From positions 1 through 31,671 of the forward strand of contig JWZX01003388.1 in the NCBI GenBank assembly GCA_001275005.1: a stretch of DNA of 31,671 nt, read 5' to 3'. Each line of letters starts with the position of its first letter. Position 1 is the stretch's first letter. The stretch is from Chrysochromulina tobinii (taxonomy: Eukaryota > Haptophyta > Prymnesiales > Chrysochromulinaceae). The notes beneath the pieces were generated by a model, which did not search any database, was not told the origin of the DNA, and was given only the letters and a program-made list of their open reading frames with translations. The translations under genes and the position numbers were made by a program. Positions 8,576 through 15,800 of this stretch are shown piece by piece.

Positions 8576-10918
8576 TCATAGCTCGACCTTGAAACTCCTC
8601 AGCTCCCCTTTTTCGTCTTCCGCTGCCAAAATACTACGATGTTCTTTTCTGGTGGGTTTGCCTCGACTCGACGCAGCGTTGCCCATGGCTGCATGATCGC
8701 CCACCGTCGTCTTCCTCCACAGAAGCCAATCGGGGTGATGCACCAGCAAGCCTCCCTTGCCATAGAACGAAAAGAAGAGCACGACAGCCGGAGCGGCCCC
8801 GGCCCGAGGCGCCTGACACCCAATGCTGTGGCAGCGCACGCGTCGCTCACACCATCGGCGCGCCTGCTCGAATGATGTAAAGCCAGAGCGCAGCAACTGC
8901 GCCGTCCCCGCTGCCACGTACCCCAACTGCGCGGGAAAGTGGTCCTGACGCGCTACCTCGGCGCGACGCCTTTGGCTGCGACGCCTTTCATCCCTGGCCG
9001 CCGTCGCACCCCTCTCTCCCAATCTCTGCTCCCCCTCCTCCTCATGCATCTGAGCGCGACGATGGCGATCGCTCTCGTCCTCGTTGGCCTCGTCCTCGTT
9101 GGCCTCGTCCTCGTTGGCCGCTGCCGTCCGCTCGTTCTCGAGCGCCATCTCGAGCACCTCCTCCTCGTCGTCATCGTCCTCCTCCTCTTCCTCGCCGTCA
9201 GCATCGAAGTCCTCGTCCTCGCCTGCTTCCTGCTCGTCGCCCGTCTCCTCCCGCTGCTCGTGTAGTCGCTGCGACGGGAGCCTGGGTGGCGCCCACTTGA
9301 CCCAACTATGCTGCGCCCGACTTGTTCGGACGCTCGCCTCGCAGCAGTAGCACGCGGCCGCCAGTCGATCGACCGGTACGCTCCCTTGCGGCATCGCATG
9401 TGTGAACCCGGCGCACGCATCGCTCGCTGCGCACCAGTCTATCACGTCGTCGAGCGCTGCATGCGGATCGGCGCGAAGTAGCAGCGCGGGGCTCTCACGC
9501 CGATCAGCCGCACTCGATGGTACCAGTACCGGCTCACTGGTGCTCGGGTCCAATGCCGCAACGAATCCCGGGATCAGAAGCCATGAGAGGGGCGTGCCAG
9601 GCACAGGGGCTCGGCCATTCGCGGCCTCGCCGATTGGAAAGGCACTCATCTTTGTAAATGTCACCCAGCCTGCCATCTCCCCACTGCCCGCGTGGAGAGG
9701 CGTGTACAGCACCTGCCGCCGCCGTCCAAAGCGCAGCCACGCGCGCTCATTGGCCTCGTCTGCACGGCGCAGGAGGACACTCGGCGGGACCGCCACGTTG
9801 ATTGAGAAGCCGATGCACTCCGTCAGCCGATCGCACCACGCTCGGCCCTCATCGACGCTCATGAACAATGTCGCGAGTAGCATTGGTTGTGGAATTGGCT
9901 GCGGCTCTGGCTGCTCTTCCTGAGCGACGCTCGGGCGCCCATGACGGTGCGCCAGGCTCTCGTCGTCCTCTTCGGCCGAGCTGTGAGCCGGCCCACCCCT
10001 GTCCCCTCGCGAGTCTGCCATCCCGGCGCCCTCCGTGTCGAGGAAGCCGGGGGAGAGCAAGTACGCCCCGAGCGCGCTCGTTCCCAGCTGGACATAAGTG
10101 ACCCACTCCGTTGAGAAGACGAGCTGCGCACCCGTTGCCCAGAAGCTGAGCCACAGCACAGACCCATCAGACCCATCGCCCTCCACGTACTCGGTGTCGC
10201 GCGGCGTGCTGAAGCCGACGCACCACGCATGCGCCGAGCAGTACTGCTCGCCCTCGCTCAATGTGCCTCGGTGACGAGCGCGCCACGCGCCGTCGTGGAC
10301 GTCGCCCATGGCGTCTGAAAGGTACCCATGTTGAAGCGAGTACGTGCGGCGCTCAGACGGTGCCGAGCTGCTGGCACCAGTGCGAAGCGGGCGGCCTTTC
10401 CGATAGGCGACGCTCACGCCATCGTACACGCTCAGCATCCTAGCCCTGTTGCCAGTTGCGCCCTGAGAGATGCCGTCAAAGGTAATCCACGCCCGACGGC
10501 CGTCAGATGCTGAGGAACCATCGTCCGAGGGGTGGCGGCGCAGCACGAACCCTTGGCATGCCTGCTCAGCGTCGCAGAACCGGTGAGCGTCCATCAACGT
10601 CGTGTATTGCTGATGTAGCATTGGCACGGAATCCACAAGTTCTGCATCAGCCACATAGCTGGGCGTGTAGACGTAGTCGTGGGCGTTCACCGGGTCTTTG
10701 GCATATGAGAGCCAGTCAGCAGACAGGACGATGGAGACGTGGTCGAAGAATCGTACATGGTGCATGTGCCCGTCTTGCATGTGGGCGAGGGAGAGAGTGA
10801 AGCCACGACAGCGAGGCACGGAGGAACATACGTCGGCCGCCTGGTCCACGAGGGCGAAGTGCTCCTGGAAGGGCGTGCCCGAAAGGTACCCGATCTGGGC
10901 GAAAAAGCGGTACGCCAT
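8576..10918 (-). CDS. Six-copy Cys-module protein, family not recognised
   Basis: A product of about 780 residues starting MAYRFFAQIGYL at the ATG at 10918; an open frame extends upstream only to a non-ATG TTG. Six divergent modules are visible. Each has an aromatic-Gly-Tyr/Phe opening (IGYL, HGYL, PGFL, PGFV, LGYV), then C-x5-C-x-G-F, then a W-x-x-F-like strand and a closing W-x-x-Y. The Cys pairs fall near residues 31/37, 115/121, 227/233, 362/368, 496/502 and 689/695 (VCSSVPRCRGF, FCDAEQACQGF, YCSAHAWCVGF, WCDRLTECIGF, WCAASDACAGF, WCERRVRCHSI). The paired Cys and GF recall PAN/apple or other extracellular lectin-like folds, but I see no signal peptide and cannot assign a family. Between modules five and six is a very acidic stretch (about 560-620) containing three NEDEA-type repeats, then an Arg-rich helix. 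Function is unknown. Confidence 0.75.
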   Translation of the reverse strand: MAYRFFAQIGYLSGTPFQEHFALVDQAADVCSSVPRCRGFTLSLAHMQDGHMHHVRFFDHVSIVLSADWLSYAKDPVNAHDYVYTPSYVADAELVDSVPMLHQQYTTLMDAHRFCDAEQACQGFVLRRHPSDDGSSASDGRRAWITFDGISQGATGNRARMLSVYDGVSVAYRKGRPLRTGASSSAPSERRTYSLQHGYLSDAMGDVHDGAWRARHRGTLSEGEQYCSAHAWCVGFSTPRDTEYVEGDGSDGSVLWLSFWATGAQLVFSTEWVTYVQLGTSALGAYLLSPGFLDTEGAGMADSRGDRGGPAHSSAEEDDESLAHRHGRPSVAQEEQPEPQPIPQPMLLATLFMSVDEGRAWCDRLTECIGFSINVAVPPSVLLRRADEANERAWLRFGRRRQVLYTPLHAGSGEMAGWVTFTKMSAFPIGEAANGRAPVPGTPLSWLLIPGFVAALDPSTSEPVLVPSSAADRRESPALLLRADPHAALDDVIDWCAASDACAGFTHAMPQGSVPVDRLAAACYCCEASVRTSRAQHSWVKWAPPRLPSQRLHEQREETGDEQEAGEDEDFDADGEEEEEDDDDEEEVLEMALENERTAAANEDEANEDEANEDESDRHRRAQMHEEEGEQRLGERGATAARDERRRSQRRRAEVARQDHFPAQLGYVAAGTAQLLRSGFTSFEQARRWCERRVRCHSIGCQAPRAGAAPAVVLFFSFYGKGGLLVHHPDWLLWRKTTVGDHAAMGNAASSRGKPTRKEHRSILAAEDEKGELRSFKVEL
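9074..9118 (-). repeat. Three copies of a 15-bp tandem repeat
   Basis: The unit CTCGTCCTCGTTGGC occurs three times in a row without mismatch. On the minus strand it encodes ANEDE three times in the acidic linker of the six-module protein. It keeps the frame. Confidence 0.85.
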
Positions 10919-11346
10919 TGACTTCAATAGCGTGGCCGACCTGCGCCTGCGCGGCTGCGCGCATACTGGAATCGTCCGTTTTGGTTATGAATCGAAGTTA
11001 TAGCCGTGCGATCTTAAGTGCTTGCATGCATGTTGCTATGTTTTCCAGCGTCTCGACTAGTCTGTGTGAATAGATTAGAAGGGCCGTAGACCTGCCGCGA
11101 GCTGACAAAGCTCAGTCTACAGTGTCTACTTGTACGAAGAGAGCTGGACGAAGGTCGATTCCCTCGACTCCCCGGAGGTGAGGCTATTGGCGACAGATGT
11201 TCACGTGCGGGGTCTGTGTGCGGCTCAAAGTGTCTCGTGTGTGAAAAATTACATAGTGCCGTAGCACGGGTTGTCGCGTCAGTCGTGTTAACGTTCACAG
11301 ACACAGACACACATTCACATTCACACATTCATAGGCCCAGGCGAGC
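10919..11346. other. Divergent intergenic region with putative promoters
   Basis: This 428-bp gap separates the minus-strand six-module gene from the plus-strand sirtuin, so it should hold both promoters. It contains TGCATGCA at 11023-11030 and a CA-rich low-complexity stretch at about 11294-11331 just before the sirtuin ATG, possibly 5' UTR. No TATA box or further gene is evident. Confidence 0.5.
11023..11030 (-). promoter_or_regulatory. TGCATGCA palindrome upstream of the six-module gene
   Basis: Third copy of the octamer, 105 bp upstream of the ATG at 10918. Because the site is palindromic and lies in a divergent region it could also serve the sirtuin, but it is 316 bp from that ATG, unlike the 99-119 bp spacing at the other sites. 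Confidence 0.4.
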
Positions 11347-12496
11347 ATGCGGAGGCGCTTTTGCGGAGGGTTCAGCGGAAGCACGTCTCTCCAGCTGCCT
11401 TCTTTAGCACCACCCGCTCCGAGTGTGACGACCGACGAGCTGCAATCGCTCGCCAAGCTCATTTTTGGCCGGCGGCTGCTCGTGATTACAGGTGCTGGCA
11501 TCTCTACTGCCTCTGGCATCCCCGACTACCGCTCTCCCAACGGCTCCTATTCACGAGGACACAAACCGATTCAGCATCACGAGTTTGTTCGGCACGAAGC
11601 GCAGCGCAGGCGCTACTGGGCGCGCTCGTACGTTGGTTATCAGTACTTCTCGCTCGCTCGCCCGAATCCGGCGCACCGCGCTCTGGCTAATCTCGAGAAG
11701 CATGGGTTCGTGCATGGCATGGTCACGCAGAATGTGGATGGCTTACACACCTTGGCGGGCCAGCAGCGAGTCATTGACCTGCATGGTCGCATTGACATGG
11801 TCGAGTGCTTGCAATGCCATGCGAAAACGCCGCGATCGGCGTTGCAGGAGCGCCTGAGAGAACACAATACCGAGTGGGTCGCCTTGTTGAGGCCTATGCT
11901 TCCAACGGAGCTGCGGGCTGATGGCGATTCCGAGCTCTCGCAAGCGCAGACGGAGCAGTTCAGTATTCCAGCTTGTGAAGCGTGCGGCGGAATTCTGAAG
12001 CCCTCCGTCACCTTCTTTGGTGGTTCGGTGCCTCAGGAGCGTGTTCAGGCGGCCGCCCATGAGGTAGCAGCGGCCGACGCTGTGCTAGTGGTAGGATCTT
12101 CGCTGCAGGTCTACTCGGCATTTCGACTCGCAAAGGCCGCCGCAGAAGCGGCCAAGCCGATTGCTATCCTCAATAATGGGCCGACGTGAGCGCGCGGCCC
12201 TCGATCGCCCCATGTCCTCCGATCCTCATGTGATCCGATCCTCATGTGATCCGATCCTCATGTGATCCGATCCCCATGTGATCCGATCCCCATGTCCTCC
12301 AATCCTCATGTGATCCGATCCCAAGATCCTCCCATTCTCCTCGATGAAATGGAGCAGACTCTCCCTTAAGCTCATCTTGAGAGTTTCGCCTCGCGCTTTC
12401 CGCAGGCGTGCCGATGACCTCGCTTCCTTGCGCGTGGCCTGCGATGCGGTGGAGGTCCTGCCAGCGCTGGTCAAGCTGTTTGTGAGGGCGAATTGA
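11347..12496 (+). CDS. SIRT4: SIRT4-type class II sirtuin, two exons
   Basis: NAD-dependent protein deacylase or ADP-ribosyltransferase of the mitochondrial SIRT4 class. Exon 1 (11347-12185) and exon 2 (12406-12496) join in frame to give 309 residues. Visible motifs: GAGISTASGIPDYRS (49-63), PIQHHEFVR, RYWARSYVG, PNPAHRAL, TQNVDGLH (127-134), LHG with catalytic His146, zinc ligands Cys154/Cys157 and Cys210/Cys213, LKPSVTFFGG, VVGSSLQVYS and, across the splice, GPTRADDLASLRVACDAV. Read without splicing, the frame would stop at 12187-12189 just after GPT and lose the final helix of the Rossmann fold. The Arg-rich first 20 residues fit a mitochondrial presequence. The ATG has A at -3. It lies head to head with the six-module gene and converges on the ARM gene. 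Assignment to SIRT4 rather than another class II sirtuin rests on motif agreement. Confidence 0.93.
12186..12405 (+). other. Spliceosomal intron in the sirtuin gene
   Basis: A 220-bp GT-AG intron. The donor is GAC|GTGAGC and the acceptor CTTTCCGCAG|GCG is preceded by pyrimidines. Splicing joins AC to G, rebuilding a Thr codon and restoring the conserved sirtuin ending. It is the only intron I can place confidently in the window, and over half of it is a 16-bp minisatellite. Confidence 0.9.
12212..12323 (+). repeat. Seven-copy 16-bp minisatellite inside the sirtuin intron
   Basis: Seven contiguous units of exactly 16 bp, consensus ATGTGATCCGATCCTC, fill 112 of the intron's 220 bp. Units differ at a few positions (GATCC or CCTCC in the middle, CTC or CCC at the end). 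Copies are adjacent with no spacers, so this is not a CRISPR array. Confidence 0.9.
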
Positions 12497-12889
12497 CTGC
12501 GGTGACAAGATCCGTGGGGAGGATCAATGACCTGTCGTGTGGGGCCCGGAATCGGAGCTTCTGAAGGCCTGGCCTGGCATGGCCGTGTTGGCCCTCGGGG
12601 CGCGGAGCCCGTGTAAAAAATGTTGTTATACGATGCTTCCTATGCTACGATGACTCAACACTCTCCGCACTCCGGGAGCTCCGAGTACAGTACGAGGCCT
12701 TCGCCTTGCGCGGCATCCACAGTTCCGTTCGCGTGGTACACTAGTCGCGACCGGTTCACCCGACCGGACGCCTCGGTCCTTCGTTGTGATACCCTGATTT
12801 TGTACGATGATGACTATCGTCTACGTTGAGCCCTGCTGCTGCACAGCAAATCTGCACTGAATGCGAGCGCTGGCCTCGTTGCACCTGTG
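12497..12889. other. Convergent intergenic region, nothing coding seen
   Basis: 393 bp between the end of the sirtuin gene and the end of the ARM gene, which face each other. It should hold both 3' UTRs. A short A-run (GTAAAAAATG) lies near 12612. I find no convincing reading frame, RNA gene or repeat. Confidence 0.5.
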
Positions 12890-15800
12890 TTAGCGTTTAG
12901 ACTGCGTGAAGCTGTCGCTTGGTCTCGATGGGGCACCTTGACTTGCCCTACGAGGCGTACTCGAGCTGCCAGGTGTTTTTGCACTCCCGGGAGTCGAGGG
13001 CGTGTTCGAACCCCGCGGCGATGCGCTCCTCGGCGAGTTCATCCGGGCAGATATCACCCCTTTTGGAGAGACTACGTGGAAGCTGCCAGAGGCTGACGCT
13101 GATTTAATGGATGCACTAGCCGAAATCGTACCGCTGGCTACGCTGCCCGAGGAAGAGGACGCTGATTTTGTAGATGCGGTAGCCGAGATCATGCCACTAG
13201 CTTTTCCGGGCTCTTGCAACACTTTCTCCGCAGCAATCAAAGCCAGGGCAGGGGCAGGCGAGCCGGTCAGGGGCTTGGGCCGTGCTGCTCGAGCTGCTTC
13301 TGCCGCCTCCTTGATAGCCGCCGCCTGCGCAGCGACCGCGTCTCGCGCAGCTGCTTCTGCAGCTGCGATTGCAGCTGGAGGCAATGAGGACTTCACAACC
13401 CCCACAGCAGCATTCGCCTTGGCGGATGAGCGTGCCGTTGGCAAATTTCCAGATGGAATCGGCAGAGTCCCAGAGATGCCCTTCTCAAAAATTGTCTCGG
13501 GTTCTAGAGGTGGTGCAGAACCGGTGAGGACCTTGCTGAGTGCAAAACCGCTCACCGCTTTCTGCGGTGGTCGCTGGCTACTCGCTGGGGACATGGGAGC
13601 TTGGCTGACCGGCTCCAGCGCTTTCTGCGCTGGTCGCTGGCTACTCGCTGGGGGCATGGGAGCTTGGCTGACCGGCTCCAGCGCTTTCTGCGCTGGTCGC
13701 TGGCTACTCGCCGCGGGCATGGGAGCTTGGCTGACCGGCTCCAGCGCTTTCTGCGCTGGTCGCTGGCTACTCGCTGGGGGCAGGGGAGCTTGGCTGACCG
13801 GCTCCAGAGTATTTTGGCCGTCGGCCTTATTCACCGTACTTGCCCAGCCGAGTGCTGCCGTCTGGCCTTCGAGCGCCAGGCGAGCTCGAACCGTGCCGTC
13901 TGCCAGAATTCGCTGTTCGAGGATGTGTACGCGCGTGCCTGCACGCACCTCGCCTGCCTGATCAGAGTTCAGTTCGGCGTCGGCGCGCATTTTGAGCTTG
14001 TTTCGAACCGTAAAGACGGAAGTATCCGTGACTGCGGTAGCCAACGGATTAGCCTTGGGCGTTGGAGCCACCTTAGCTGCTTCGATCTCCGCGCGCCATG
14101 TGCCAGCAGTCGCGAGCGCAATCGCCTTGGCCGACTCGGAGCCTAAAGATTTGCGAGCGCTCTTTTGCGGAGCGGCCAGCTTGTCTGAAGGAGGCTGCTT
14201 TTCGCGAGCAGAAGGGTCAAGAGAGAGCAGTGCTGAGTCAGGACCCGTGCTGCTCCTCCGAGACTGCTTTTCCTTCGGAGATGATGAGCCCTCGGTCGTC
14301 GTTGGCTGGTTGGCTTGCGACTCGCCTACAGATTTGCGACTGCGGCTCGACGACTTCTCCGCCTGCTCTTTCTTGCCGATTTCCGAGCTGCTATCATGCA
14401 TGTTCTGAGCTGATTTAGTATCCAACTCTTTCTTCTGGCCCTCCTTCTCTGCGCTTTTAGAGCGATCATCAGGTTTGGACTCTTGCAGTTCCACTTTGCT
14501 ATTTTGCAACAACTTCTCGCTCTTCTCTTTCTTGTCGGTGGTTGTCGGCGATGGCTGCTTGTCTATGGCGGGCTCGTCAGCAGGCTCCTCCTTAAGTTTG
14601 GGGGCCTTTGAGTCCTTGGCTCTGTCTTCCTTGGGCTTCACTTCCTTGCGCTTCTCGACCTCAGGCTGACTCTTTAAGATGGCCGCACGGCGCCCAGGGA
14701 TGATCTCCACGTTGCGATCACCCTTGTTCGTGATGCCTGTGATCCACGCTTCAATCATTTCCTTACCTTCCACTGCGTAGCCGATGCGATGGGATCCATC
14801 CGACATCTTTCGTGATTCGAGTACTACAATATATGAGTCAGGTTGCAACTCGCCTGCCTTGTCGGAGGTCAGATCGGCAGACACACGTGCCACGAGTGGC
14901 TTTGATGCGACGACCTGCAGAACCGGACGGCCAAAGGACTTCAAGTTCTTGGTGCCATCGACTGTCGAGCCTGTGAGCCAGCCAAGGACGATCGTCTCCG
15001 CTTCGCTACTGACGCACATACGCGTCTTCCCATCTTCTGTCATCTTCTGCTCGTGTATGTGGACTACACTTTTCAGATCCAACTCGCCTGCCTTATCTGA
15101 ATCTAATTCGAATTTTGCACGCAGCTGCAGCGGTTTCGTGCCAGAGACGACCCAGAGCTCGCCTGTTGCCATAGTCATGAACGCCTCTGAAACATTAGGA
15201 GGCTCTACACCAGCTGTGAGCACGGAAACCGATTGTTTAGGCTCCTCCGCCTCCCCTTTTCCCCGCGCCGACGCGGCGCCGGCGCGAGGAGTGCGGGGTG
15301 ACAAAGGAGCAGCATCGAAAGTAATTGTCGAGCTCGCAAACGGATCTTTTATTCCCAGATGACCGAGGACCTCGACGGCCTGGCCACGAAGCCAAGATCC
15401 AGTGATATTCTTGGCAATCTCCATCAAAGGCTCCACTCCGCATGAGAGAAAGATGCTCTTCTTTGCCTCCGACTTCTCAGCCAGCATGTTGAGCGCCGCA
15501 ACGGAAAAGCTCTGAGCCTCGCCTGATTGCATGAGCAGTGCAACTAGAGGTGGAACCGCCCCCGCTGCAATAATGGCATCCTTGAACTCAGCACTTTGTG
15601 AAAGACCCCACAAAGCCGCAGCGGAGCCTTTCTTGGCGCCACTGGAGCCTTCTTTACATGCTCGAACCAAGGGCGCAATGCCTCCTGCATTGACGATGGC
15701 AAGTTTGGAGGGATGCGGCATGCGAGCAATCTCGGAGAGGACTCCTGCAGCCGACTCCATGGCCTCCGCAGACGTCATGTCGGAGATCATCATTTGGACT

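Noticed and set aside
12187-12189. Stop codon truncating the sirtuin after GPT
   Set aside because: It lies within a good splice donor, and splicing to 12406 restores the conserved sirtuin C-terminus exactly.
12212-12323. Possible CRISPR array
   Set aside because: The 16-bp units are contiguous, with no unique spacers, and lie in a eukaryotic intron.
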